Positions 1 to 7,544 of a stretch of 64,000 nt of DNA are shown one piece after another. Position 1 is the stretch's first letter. Every line of letters begins with the position of its first letter. The translations under genes and the position numbers were made by a program. This DNA is from Asticcacaulis solisilvae (GTDB taxonomy: Bacteria > Pseudomonadota > Alphaproteobacteria > Caulobacterales > Caulobacteraceae), in assembly GCF_017875235.1 (NCBI RefSeq), contig NZ_JAGGMI010000001.1:248001-312000 (forward strand), given 5' to 3'. The notes beneath the pieces were generated by a model. It was not told the DNA's origin, did no database searches, and was given only the letters and a program-made list of their open reading frames with translations.

Positions 1-298
1 CTTCGACGATCAGGCCGACGCCGCCCGGGGCGCGGCCTTCGTAGCGGATGTCTTCCATGTTGTCGGCTTCGCCGGACGCGCCCTTCTTGATGGCGCGTTC
101 GATATTGTCTTTCGGCATGGATTCGGCCTTGGCCATGGCGACGGCCAGGCGCAGGCGCGAGTTCATGTTGGGATCGGGCATGCCCATCTTGGCGGCGATG
201 GTGATGTCGCGCGACAGCTTGGAGAACAGCTTGGAGCGGGCAGCGTCGGCGCGGCCCTTCTTATGCATGATGTTCTTGAATTTACTATGGCCAGCCAT
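1..298 (-). CDS. YebC/PmpR-family DNA-binding regulator (3' part cut by window edge)
   Basis: The minus strand starts [20 protein letters not shown], the typical N-terminus of the YebC/PmpR/TACO1 family, and continues with the family's basic helical domain ([16 protein letters not shown], then [11 protein letters not shown]). About 99 residues are present of a family norm near 240-250, because the gene runs off the left edge. YebC proteins bind DNA as transcription regulators, and recent work on the family also links them to translation of proline-rich stretches; which role applies here cannot be read from sequence. It is the last visible gene of a minus-strand series (cyclo-ligase, YmdB-like protein, YebC). 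In many alphaproteobacteria yebC precedes the ruv genes, which would lie outside this window. Confidence 0.93.
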   Translation of the reverse strand, partial: MAGHSKFKNIMHKKGRADAARSKLFSKLSRDITIAAKMGMPDPNMNSRLRLAVAMAKAESMPKDNIERAIKKGASGEADNMEDIRYEGRAPGGVGLIVE

Positions 299-469
299 AA
301 TCGTCTCACAAGATGTCTCAGCTACGCTGAGCCGCTTGTGTCCCTCGGTATCGAGAAAAAGTCTCTCAGGGCAGCCCTTCGAGAATTTTTCGCTTTTTGG
401 TGAATGCGATGCATCGCGCATCGCGAATGGATCGCGGTTTCTAGCTTGTCAGCCAGAGTTTGTCACGAC

Positions 470-1309
470 TCAAACCGCAGTCAGCGCAGCCACCTGGGGA
501 ATGACTTCTTTCAACCTCCCGCCGACGCGGATGGGTTCGATGCGCAGCGCCAGGCCCGTCTTGTCATCGCTTTCGACATAGACGCCGCAGATCGTCGCGG
601 GCCCCGAAGCCGGACGATAGCGCTCGCGCGAAATCCGTGTCGTAAAGCGGCGCAGCGGCTCTTCCTTGTCCATGCCGATGACGCTGTCATAGTCGGCGCA
701 GGCGCCGGCGTCGGTCTGGTAGGCCGTGCCATTGGGCAGAACTTGCGCATCCGCCGTCGGCACGTGGGTGTGGGTGCCGATGACCAGCGTCGCCCGGCCA
801 TCGCAGAAATGGCCCATGGCCATCTTTTCCGAGGTCGCTTCGCAGTGCATGTCTACGACCACCGCGTCGGCTGCAAGTCCCAGCGGGCAGGCTTCGAGCT
901 CGCGATCGACCGCCGCGAACGGATCGTCCATCGACGCCATGTGGACCAGGCCGAGCACATTCATGACCAGGATGCGCTTGCCCGAGCGCGTCTCGAACAG
1001 GTTCGATCCTCGTCCCGGCGCGTCGGCCAAAGGCGGGTAGTTGACCGGCCGGATCAGGCGCGGTTCGCGCACGATATAGGTCAGCGCTTCCTTCTGGTCC
1101 CATGAATGGTTGCCCAGCGTCAGGCAATCCGCGCCCGCATCGAACAGCTCACGCGCCGAGTTTTCGGAAATGCCAAAGCCGCCCGACGCATTTTCCGCGT
1201 TGACGATGACGAATTCGAGATCGAGCTGGCGGCGCAGGCCAGGAAGATGTTCCGTCAGGGCTTCGCGTCCCGCGCGGCCCACAACGTCACCAAAAAAGGC
1301 AATTCGCAT
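470..1309 (-). CDS. YmdB-type metallophosphoesterase (TIGR00282 family)
   Basis: A 279-residue calcineurin-like phosphoesterase. Metal-ligand motifs are visible in order: FFGDVVGRAG (Asp near residue 8), VNAENASGG (Asn/Glu around 38-40), TLGNHSWDQ (Asn-His near 67), DMHCEATSEK (near 154) and GTHTHVPTAD (His-x-His near 180). The length is normal for the family. The Bacillus YmdB member is a cyclic-nucleotide phosphodiesterase with roles in RNA turnover; the substrate in alphaproteobacteria is not known to me. The gene follows the cyclo-ligase by 26 bases on the same strand, so they are probably cotranscribed, and yebC follows 171 bases further on. Confidence 0.92.
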   Translation of the reverse strand: MRIAFFGDVVGRAGREALTEHLPGLRRQLDLEFVIVNAENASGGFGISENSARELFDAGADCLTLGNHSWDQKEALTYIVREPRLIRPVNYPPLADAPGRGSNLFETRSGKRILVMNVLGLVHMASMDDPFAAVDRELEACPLGLAADAVVVDMHCEATSEKMAMGHFCDGRATLVIGTHTHVPTADAQVLPNGTAYQTDAGACADYDSVIGMDKEEPLRRFTTRISRERYRPASGPATICGVYVESDDKTGLALRIEPIRVGGRLKEVIPQVAALTAV

Positions 1310-1335
1310 AAATCTTCAAATCCTGGGCTGGCGCC

Positions 1336-1929
1336 CTATGCAGATGGTTCTGCCCCAACCAGACCCAGTTCGGTAAACATAACATCGATCGGCTGATCAT
1401 GCACTTCAAACGGTATTTCGGCAAGTTCCTGCCCTGAAAAAGCGATTCCGACGGCGCTGATGGCCTTGCGCATCCTTAAGGATTCCAGCGCACGGTCGTA
1501 ATAGCCACCACCATAACCAAGTCGCCGGCCCGTCCGATCGAAGGCCAGCATGGGCAGGAGCACGATGTCCGGATCGATCTCCTCGGCGCTGTCGACCGGC
1601 TGGCGGATATCGAAGGGGCCAAGAATCAGGCTGTCGCCGATGGCAAACCGGCGGAAGACCATGCGGAAACCTTCTTCACTGGGCACCAGGGCCGGAAGGC
1701 ACATGACGTGGCCGCGCGACTGAAAAGCCTGCATCAGCGGAAAGGGATTGATCTCCGACTGGATCGGATAATAGCCGGCGACGACGGCGCGCACATCGGG
1801 CCATTCGCCGGCATTGAAAGCAGCGGACACCGTTTCGGCCAGCATGTCGCCGGCGAGCGGCTGAGCGGAGGCCATGGCGGCGCGGCGCCGCTTCATCTCG
1901 TTACGCAGGAGAGGTTTAGGATCGTGCAT
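1336..1929 (-). CDS. 5-formyltetrahydrofolate cyclo-ligase
   Basis: This 197-residue protein carries the family's C-terminal signature GRRLGYGGGYYDR (around residues 134-146) and an N-terminal basic helix (LRNEMKRRRAAM) typical of the ATP-binding half. The enzyme converts 5-formyl-THF to 5,10-methenyl-THF with ATP, returning stored folate to the one-carbon pool in the cytoplasm. In proteobacteria this gene usually sits directly downstream of the 6S RNA gene, and here a structured non-coding segment lies just upstream on the same strand. It is followed closely by the YmdB-like gene, so an RNA-enzyme-phosphoesterase transcription unit is likely. Confidence 0.95.
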   Translation of the reverse strand: MHDPKPLLRNEMKRRRAAMASAQPLAGDMLAETVSAAFNAGEWPDVRAVVAGYYPIQSEINPFPLMQAFQSRGHVMCLPALVPSEEGFRMVFRRFAIGDSLILGPFDIRQPVDSAEEIDPDIVLLPMLAFDRTGRRLGYGGGYYDRALESLRMRKAISAVGIAFSGQELAEIPFEVHDQPIDVMFTELGLVGAEPSA

Positions 1930-2004
1930 CGGTGCTTTTTACTTGGCAAAGCAATTTGCGCAAGTCATCTGACGCGCGAAGGGTGAAGCGAATGAGAGTC
2001 CCGG

Positions 2005-2026
2005 TCTTAAAGCCGATGCTTTGAGA
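2005..2026 (+). other. Hairpin in the cyclo-ligase leader region
   Basis: TCTTAAAGC, loop CGAT, GCTTTGAGA forms a 9-bp stem on the plus strand with one G-U pair; the minus-strand version has a C-A mismatch. It lies between the candidate 6S RNA and the cyclo-ligase start. A processing signal or a relic is possible; the function is unknown. Confidence 0.35.
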
Positions 2027-2079
2027 GAAAGGGTGGCGGCGCCACAAAGAACCGTTGCGATGCGTTTAAATCCACTCAG

Positions 2080-2095
2080 ACCTGACTAGTCAGGT
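2080..2095. repeat. 16-bp perfect palindrome ACCTGACTAGTCAGGT
   Basis: A perfect 16-base palindrome lies at the presumed 3' side of the 6S RNA candidate. It could be a protein-binding operator or part of the RNA's terminal structure. No second copy was noticed in the window. Confidence 0.5.
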
Positions 2096-2265
2096 GGGAA
2101 CCATGTGATAGAGACCACGGCCTCAGTCAGGGACAGTCCCCGTTCTAAGAGATTAAGGTCAGAAGGATTAGGTGATCGCTGACGTGAGCCGCAGCAAGAC
2201 CCGCCGGGACTGAACATAAGGCCGCGAAGCCCCGAACTCAAGAGGCAGCACCAGCCAAAGTCGCA
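2090..2265 (-). ncRNA. ssrS: Probable 6S RNA (ends approximate)
   Basis: The 580-base stretch 1930-2510 has no convincing gene. Its centre can fold as a long rod of nested stems on the minus strand: CGCGGCCT (2226-2219) with AGGCCGTG (2123-2116), CAGTCCC (2212-2206) with GGGACTG (2140-2134), GGGTC (2202-2198) with GACCT (2160-2156), and a small apical stem GCTG/CAGC (2195-2192 with 2181-2178). Unpaired segments between stems give the bubbled rod expected of 6S RNA. The position immediately upstream of the cyclo-ligase, same strand, is the conserved proteobacterial location of ssrS. Both strands could fold similarly, so strand comes from synteny, and ends are estimates. A covariance-model search would settle it. 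Confidence 0.5.
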
Positions 2266-2287
2266 AAAGTGTCGCACGGCAAGTGAC

Positions 2288-2316
2288 TTGACTTATCCGG
2301 CGCCGGTCTTCATAGA
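2288..2316 (+). promoter_or_regulatory. Possible promoter facing the cation-exchanger gene
   Basis: TTGACT, a 17-base spacer, then CATAGA resembles a housekeeping sigma-70-type promoter reading rightward. It is about 195 bases before the exchanger start, leaving a long leader in which I see no other gene. This is motif matching only. Confidence 0.25.
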
Positions 2317-2510
2317 CGCGCCACTGTCATTGGGGAGTAGCCGACGCCTCGCGCATTGATCCGCGCGAACGCGCCGCCCGCGTCAACATACTTGGACCCG
2401 CAGGTCCATGGCGCAGGCATAGCAGGCAAGACCTTTGGTCAGGGATACGAACGCCTTGCCGGGCGAGCCGTATTTCTGCGCCATCGGTTTCGATTGCTTG
2501 CCCGGCCCGG

Positions 2511-3506
2511 ATGACCATGCTTATCACCCTCCTCCTGTTCTTCGGCTCAGCGGTCGCCATCTATCTGGCGTGCGAGTATTTCGTGAACGGCATCGAATGG
2601 TGCGGCCAGCATATGAAACTCGGCGCCACCGCCGTTGGCAGCGTGCTGGCGGCGTTTGGCACTGCCCTGCCCGAATCGGCCGTCACCTTCACCGCCGTCG
2701 TCTTCGGTCAGACGCCCGAGCAAAAGGATATCGGCGTCGGCGCCGCCATGGGCGGGCCGTTGGTGCTGGCGACCATAGCCTATGGCATTGTCGGCCTGGT
2801 CTGGTGGCTCAATCGCAACCGCCTGAAGGCGTCGGGCTACATCATCGACGCCGACGGCCGTGCGCTGGCCAAGGACCAGATCGCGTTTCTCGGCCTGTTC
2901 ATCGTCAAGGTGTCGCTGGGCCTCATTGCCTTTGCCTGGAAACCGTGGCTGGGCGTCCTGTTCCTGTCGGCCTACGCTGTCTACGTCTGGCGCGAAATTC
3001 GCAGCGAACATGGCCAGGCCGAAGACGCGGAACTGGAACCGTTGAAGCTGCGGCCTTCCAAGCCCGGCTTCCAATGGGCGGCGCTTCAGGTCGGCCTCGC
3101 CCTGCTGGTCATCGCCGGCGCCTCACACGTCTTCGTCAGTCAACTGGAGGCCATCGGCGCGCTTGCCGGGCTGTCTCCCCACCTTGTCGCCCTGCTGCTC
3201 AGCCCGGTCGCGACCGAACTGCCCGAGGCCATGAACGCCATTATCTGGGTCCGCCAGGGTAAGGCGAAACTGGCCCTGGCCAATATCTCCGGCGCCATGA
3301 TGATCCAGGCCAGCATTCCTTCGGCGTTGGGCCTGTTCTTCACGCCGTGGCGGTTCGACGCAACCCTGCTGGTCTCGGGCCTGGTCACTGGCCTGGCCAT
3401 GGTCGTCATGCTGGTCCTGTTCCGGCGCGGCAGGATGGATGCGCGCGCCCTGACCGCCGTGGGCCTGCTCTACGGCCTGTTCGCCGGCTGGCTGTGCCTT
3501 TCCTGA
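2511..3506 (+). CDS. Sodium/calcium exchanger-family (CaCA) membrane protein
   Basis: A 331-residue, very hydrophobic protein with about ten predicted membrane segments and the two inverted alpha-repeats of the CaCA superfamily: VGSVLAAFGTALPESAVT near residues 42-59 and LLLSPVATELPEAMNAI near 229-245. The acidic residue of each PE motif is the ion ligand in characterised exchangers. It should move Ca2+ or another cation across the inner membrane against Na+ or H+; the ion cannot be assigned. A hydrophilic loop around residues 160-180 separates the halves, as usual. The second Met (2517) is an equally possible start because no strong ribosome site precedes either. It ends two bases before the convergent unknown gene. 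Confidence 0.88.
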   Translation: MTMLITLLLFFGSAVAIYLACEYFVNGIEWCGQHMKLGATAVGSVLAAFGTALPESAVTFTAVVFGQTPEQKDIGVGAAMGGPLVLATIAYGIVGLVWWLNRNRLKASGYIIDADGRALAKDQIAFLGLFIVKVSLGLIAFAWKPWLGVLFLSAYAVYVWREIRSEHGQAEDAELEPLKLRPSKPGFQWAALQVGLALLVIAGASHVFVSQLEAIGALAGLSPHLVALLLSPVATELPEAMNAIIWVRQGKAKLALANISGAMMIQASIPSALGLFFTPWRFDATLLVSGLVTGLAMVVMLVLFRRGRMDARALTAVGLLYGLFAGWLCLS

Positions 3507-3508
3507 GC

Positions 3509-4660
3509 TTAGTCGTCGATGGCCAGGCCTTCGATATTGACGAGGCTGTCCTCGAAATCGACCAGGATGTCGGCATACTCGGGCGGCGTCAGGCGCAGGT
3601 GCCGCATCTTCCCGCCCATGCGGTACGACCAGAACGAGCCGATGTGGCCGAGCACGCCCATGCATTCGCCGAGGCCGAAGAACATCGACGGCCCGTCGAG
3701 CAGGAACTTGCGGAAGGGCGCCGGGTCCGAACCTTCGATCAGCGCCTTGTACGCGCCGTCATAGACGTCCAGCGTCCGGCGGGTATTGAGGATGGCGGTG
3801 ATAATCTGCTTGGACAGGCGCGTCGGCGCGGTTTTTAAGTAATCGCGTGTGCCTTCATCGGCGGGCCCAAGCGGGCGATATTCCGCCAGCCCCTTGACCA
3901 CGCGGCCGATCTCGGCCTGCAGCGCCGTCTGGCGCCACTTGAAATAAAGGAAGCCGCGCCATGAGAACATGCCTTCGGCGAACTCCTCAGGGCTCATGCG
4001 GAAGGTCTGGCGGAGCGGCTCAAGATCGGAATCGAGGTTATTGGCCAGGATCTTCGAGGTGAGCTTGATCGCCGCCACCTCCATGCCTTCGCCGCACGCC
4101 GCCAGGACGAGGCGGCGAATTTCCTCGTTGGTGAAGGTCGCCATCTCCTCGAGATCGCGCGGCGAGATCTTCAGATAGCAGGCCGCCGGCCGGAACTCGT
4201 AGCGCGCCAGGTGCTCGCGGACCAGGAAAGGGTCAAGCGAGGGAATATCGTCGAGATGTCTCAGCAGCTGGACGTCCAGGCTGGCATTCGGATTGTCGAC
4301 GTTGAAGTAGGACTTGGCGAACGAGTCGAAGCCGATCTGATTGACGAAGATCGACCGGCCGCCCAGGCGCAGGTCGTTGGCGTCGAACGGCAGAATGACC
4401 TTGGTGACGGTGCGGCGCGGCTTGGCGAACAGGTCGCGTTCGTTGGCGCGCAGGGTGTGCTTGATCAGCAGGGCGCGATTGAGCGTCGAATTGCGGAAAA
4501 AAGGCTGCGAAGCGTAGCCGTCCTCGCGCGAACATGTCATGGAAATCTGCGCCAGGTTCAGCACGCGGCTGGTCGACGCCGTCTCGCCCAGATTGGCCAG
4601 GTTGCGAATTTCGCCATTGGCGGTGTTTGCGGGCTTGCCATAGGCGGCGCGGGCGTTCAT
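3509..4660 (-). CDS. Conserved-looking protein of unknown function (383 aa)
   Basis: I do not recognise a family. The start MNARAAYG is preferred because GGAG lies 11 bases upstream; an ATG nine codons earlier lacks a usable ribosome site. The protein is soluble, without signal peptide or membrane spans. It has a repeated-looking Cys/Arg N-terminus (ISMTCSREDGYASQPFF) and a mid-region (LKISPRDLEEMATFTNEEI) that suggests helical repeats. The C-terminus is acidic (DILVDFEDSLVNIEGL). Codon usage matches its neighbours, so it is native. It converges on the exchanger with a two-base gap and is divergent from the ferredoxin, with which it may share a promoter region at 4661-4749. Confidence 0.8.
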   Translation of the reverse strand: MNARAAYGKPANTANGEIRNLANLGETASTSRVLNLAQISMTCSREDGYASQPFFRNSTLNRALLIKHTLRANERDLFAKPRRTVTKVILPFDANDLRLGGRSIFVNQIGFDSFAKSYFNVDNPNASLDVQLLRHLDDIPSLDPFLVREHLARYEFRPAACYLKISPRDLEEMATFTNEEIRRLVLAACGEGMEVAAIKLTSKILANNLDSDLEPLRQTFRMSPEEFAEGMFSWRGFLYFKWRQTALQAEIGRVVKGLAEYRPLGPADEGTRDYLKTAPTRLSKQIITAILNTRRTLDVYDGAYKALIEGSDPAPFRKFLLDGPSMFFGLGECMGVLGHIGSFWSYRMGGKMRHLRLTPPEYADILVDFEDSLVNIEGLAIDD

Positions 4661-4749
4661 CAGCAAAGGGACTCCATTTCTGCGCATACCCTAGGCCACA
4701 AGGCTTAAAAGAGCGTGTGCGGAGCACCCGAAACGGGGGAAAATAACCC

Positions 4750-5040
4750 ATGGCCAAAGGCGATTCATGCAAGCAGGAACCCGGTGTGTTCGCGCCGATG
4801 ATCGATCGTGCCGCCTGCGAGGGCAAGGCCGACTGCGTGGTCATCTGCCCCTATGAGGTCTTCGAATTGGGCATCGTCCCGCAGGAGGATCGCTCAGGAC
4901 TTGGGATGCTGGCCAGGGTCAGGGGCTTCGTCCACGGCTGGAAGCAGGCCTATGCCGTCAATGCCGAGGCCTGCCGCGCCTGCGGGCTATGCGTGCAATC
5001 CTGCCCGGAAAAGGCGATAACCCTGGCACGACGCCAATAA
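4750..5040 (+). CDS. Small ferredoxin with two 4Fe-4S-type motifs
   Basis: A 96-residue protein with two iron-sulfur motifs. The C-terminal one is canonical CxxCxxCxxxCP (CRACGLCVQSCP). The N-terminal one reads CEGKADCVVICP, where the first spacing is expanded to C-x5-C and only three Cys plus the CP are visible, so this cluster may be 3Fe-4S or use a different ligand. Between them is a 40-residue insert. It is a cytoplasmic electron carrier; no partner oxidoreductase is adjacent. Its start follows GGGGGAAAATAACCC at good spacing. It stands alone between the unknown 383-aa gene (divergent) and the MFS exporter (convergent). Confidence 0.9.
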   Translation: MAKGDSCKQEPGVFAPMIDRAACEGKADCVVICPYEVFELGIVPQEDRSGLGMLARVRGFVHGWKQAYAVNAEACRACGLCVQSCPEKAITLARRQ

Positions 5041-5154
5041 GATTAGAATCATTCCTTAACTATATGATAGTAAAGGAATTTTATCAATCTCGTTACCGTC
5101 GACGTACGTCTTGAATCCAACTCTGCAGGTTTAAAGCTCAGTCTCTGAAACGAC

Positions 5155-6693
5155 TCACTTTTTTGGGTTCGACTTGCTGAGATCAGCACCTTCCAGCACG
5201 CCGGGCGTGGCGGCCTCGACCTGCTGGGGCACGGTTGGTTCGGAGCCGCGGATGGGCTTTTCTTCCATCGACCAGAGGACCAGAAAACTGGCCGCCAGAC
5301 CCAGGGCGCCGAGGCCGAACAGCGGCCGGAAGATTGCCGCCGCACCATTGACATGCTTCAGTTCGTCCAGCACCTGCGGCGTCAGGCCCGCGGCTGCCCC
5401 TTCACCCAGCAACTGGAAAATCTGCCCGAACAAAACGGCGCCAAAGCCCGCCACAAGGATCGCACCGCCCAGGCCGCGAAAGAAATTCATCATGCCGGTG
5501 GCGGTGCCCATCTGGTGACGCTCGACCACATTCTGAATGGCGGACACCGTAACCGGGAACATAGTGCCGATACCAAGATTGGCGACCATCAGGATGGCGA
5601 TATAGGCCCAAAATGGCAGGCCGCTCGGAAAGGCGACCAGGACGGCATAGACGATCGCGCCTGCCAAAAGGCCAAGCATCGGCGCCAGCTTGTAATGCTG
5701 GCCGTTGCCTTTCGTGATCAGCCGGCCTGAAATCAGCGAACCCGCCACTATCGCCAGACTGAGCGGCGTCAGGGCCAGCCCCGCCTGCGACGCACTCAGA
5801 TCATATATCAGTTGAAGATACAGGGGATTATAGACACCGATCCCCATAAGGACACCCATGGCCAGGGTCGACACGATCGTCGCGCGCAGCACGATGCTGT
5901 TGCCGAGCAAGGATGTCGGAATCAATGGTTGATCGGCCAATCTCAGGCGCAGACCGAAGGCCAGCCAGAACACACCGGATGCCAGATAGAGTCCCCACAA
6001 CGGCACGCCCGCTATCGTCCCGCCGTGCGTGTTCAGAGCGATCAGCAGGGCCACCGCAGCAATCGCCATCAGGCCAGCCCCTATCAAGTCCAGCTTGTGC
6101 GGCCGTTCATAGCGCGGCAGCTTGGCCAGGCCGCGATGGACAATCCACAAAGCGACGAGCCCGACCGGCAGGTTGACCCAGAATATCGACGCCCAACCGA
6201 GATTTTCGGCCATGACACCGCCCAGTACCGGACCGCCCAGGCTGGAGGTCGTAAAGACGGCGGCGAAATAGCCCTGGTACTTGCCGCGCTCACGCAGAGG
6301 CACGATGTCGGCGATGACCGTCTGGACCAGCGACATCAGCCCGCCGCCGCCCAGGCCTTGGATGGCGCGGGCGACAACCAGGAACCACATATTGCTCGCA
6401 AGCCCGCATAGGGCCGAGCCAGCCAGGAAGATGACGATTGCTGTGATGATGGTCGTCCGCCGGCCGATGATGTCGGCCAGCTTGCCATAGAGCGGCGTCA
6501 CCACAGTCGAGCTGAGGAGATAGCTGGTGACGATCCACGGCAGGTGCTCGATATCGCCCAGTTCGCGACCAATGGTCGGCATGGCGGTTGAGACGATCGT
6601 CTGGTCGATGGCGGCCAGCAGCATGACCATCATCAGGCCGATGATGATGCCGCGCATGTCCTTTGGGTCGATGGCCGGCGCCGTTGCGTTCAT
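5155..6693 (-). CDS. MFS multidrug exporter, DHA2 (EmrB/QacA) type
   Basis: A 512-residue transporter with about 14 membrane segments. Visible signatures are AAIDQTIVSTAMPTI in the first segment (the D1-type motif of the 14-TM subfamily), GKLADIIGRRT after segment 2 (motif A) and LGGPVLGGVMAENLGW (motif C of antiporters). It should export drugs or toxic organics by proton antiport at the inner membrane. The start MNATAPAID is chosen because GGAAGG sits 8 bases upstream; a 22-residue longer reading exists but has no ribosome site. No EmrA-type adaptor or regulator gene is adjacent. The C-terminal tail (about 40 residues) is charged and cytoplasmic. Confidence 0.94.
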   Translation of the reverse strand: MNATAPAIDPKDMRGIIIGLMMVMLLAAIDQTIVSTAMPTIGRELGDIEHLPWIVTSYLLSSTVVTPLYGKLADIIGRRTTIITAIVIFLAGSALCGLASNMWFLVVARAIQGLGGGGLMSLVQTVIADIVPLRERGKYQGYFAAVFTTSSLGGPVLGGVMAENLGWASIFWVNLPVGLVALWIVHRGLAKLPRYERPHKLDLIGAGLMAIAAVALLIALNTHGGTIAGVPLWGLYLASGVFWLAFGLRLRLADQPLIPTSLLGNSIVLRATIVSTLAMGVLMGIGVYNPLYLQLIYDLSASQAGLALTPLSLAIVAGSLISGRLITKGNGQHYKLAPMLGLLAGAIVYAVLVAFPSGLPFWAYIAILMVANLGIGTMFPVTVSAIQNVVERHQMGTATGMMNFFRGLGGAILVAGFGAVLFGQIFQLLGEGAAAGLTPQVLDELKHVNGAAAIFRPLFGLGALGLAASFLVLWSMEEKPIRGSEPTVPQQVEAATPGVLEGADLSKSNPKK

Positions 6694-6789
6694 AGGAAAT
6701 CCTTCCGCAAGCGACGGCCTTAGACCAATGCCGGTAAAGATGGCATACCTACGCTTCAAATCCTGAAAGATTTGAGGCGGTAGAGCAGC

Positions 6790-7119
6790 CTACGCGACTC
6801 CTAAAAGCCTTTCCAACCTGGCAGCAGCGTCGGAGATCGCGAACGCCGCCTTGCGCTCCATCTCGTGGACGCCGGCATTGATGCGGGCATTGACCGAGGT
6901 CGCGTCATTGACCTGGCTGCGCAGGTCCTGCATCTCGTCGATCATCAGGAGCGCCGCCATCAGGAACAGGCGGACCTCGCCGATGGAGCCAACATCGGAC
7001 ACGACCATACCAACGTGTTCGTCGAAAACGCGCGCCAGCTCCTGGACACGGCTTTCCTGGCCATCGGCACAGCCGATCGTATAGGGCTTTCCGTTGACCT
7101 TGACCGTAACCTCAGCCAT
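6790..7119 (-). CDS. zapA: Cell-division protein ZapA
   Basis: A 109-residue protein beginning MAEVTVKVNGKPYTIGC, the ZapA beta-hairpin start, followed by the long helix (LMAALLMIDEMQDLRSQV) that makes the coiled-coil dimer. ZapA binds and bundles FtsZ filaments at midcell. The start codon overlaps the stop of the upstream coiled-coil gene (TAATG), so the two are translationally coupled, as in the Caulobacter zauP-zapA pair. In many proteobacteria zapA is followed by the 6S RNA and cyclo-ligase; here four unrelated genes lie between. Confidence 0.93.
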   Translation of the reverse strand: MAEVTVKVNGKPYTIGCADGQESRVQELARVFDEHVGMVVSDVGSIGEVRLFLMAALLMIDEMQDLRSQVNDATSVNARINAGVHEMERKAAFAISDAAARLERLLGVA

Positions 7120-7418
7120 TACGCCGCCTCGTCGCGCAGTAGGATGCGGATATTGGCGGCGGCGGCGCCCAGCGCTTCGAAAGCGTCGTTGGCGGCGGCA
7201 GCCAGTTGCTCCTTCTCGGACCGGACATTGTCCAGTTCCCGAAGGATTTGCTGCACGTCCTCGCTGGTCTGGGCGGGCGGCGGCGCATACTCCGGCAAGG
7301 GCTCGCCATTGTTCAGCGCCTGGACGCGCGCTTCGAGAGCCGCCAAAGCCCGGTCGAGGCGATCCACCGCCATGCTCAACGACCCGCCGAACTGGCCTGT
7401 CGATTGCGGATTTTCCAT
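7119..7418 (-). CDS. zauP: ZauP-like coiled-coil division protein
   Basis: A 99-residue acidic, Ala-rich protein with a heptad-like N-terminal helix (LSMAVDRLDRALAALEARV) and a second helix (EDVQQILRELDNVRSEKEQL), split by a Pro-rich linker (PLPEYAPPPA). This architecture and the one-base-overlap position before zapA match ZauP, the Caulobacter ZapA partner that helps focus the Z-ring. The identification rests on synteny and shape rather than a strong motif. The gene is divergent from tkt with 126 bases between starts. Confidence 0.75.
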   Translation of the reverse strand: MENPQSTGQFGGSLSMAVDRLDRALAALEARVQALNNGEPLPEYAPPPAQTSEDVQQILRELDNVRSEKEQLAAAANDAFEALGAAAANIRILLRDEAA

Positions 7419-7544
7419 TCAACGCTCCCACTCAAGAGACATTTTGCCGGTGACCCGTCATTACCCCCTACCCTAATGTAAACGCTTCGGGTAAAGGCTC
7501 GAACCAAATCAACGAATCCTTAATAGATTAATCGAGACTCACCC

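Noticed and set aside
2435-3262. 275-codon frame overlapping the cation exchanger
   Set aside because: Arg/Gly/Pro-rich alternate frame of the exchanger gene, which has both alpha-repeat motifs.
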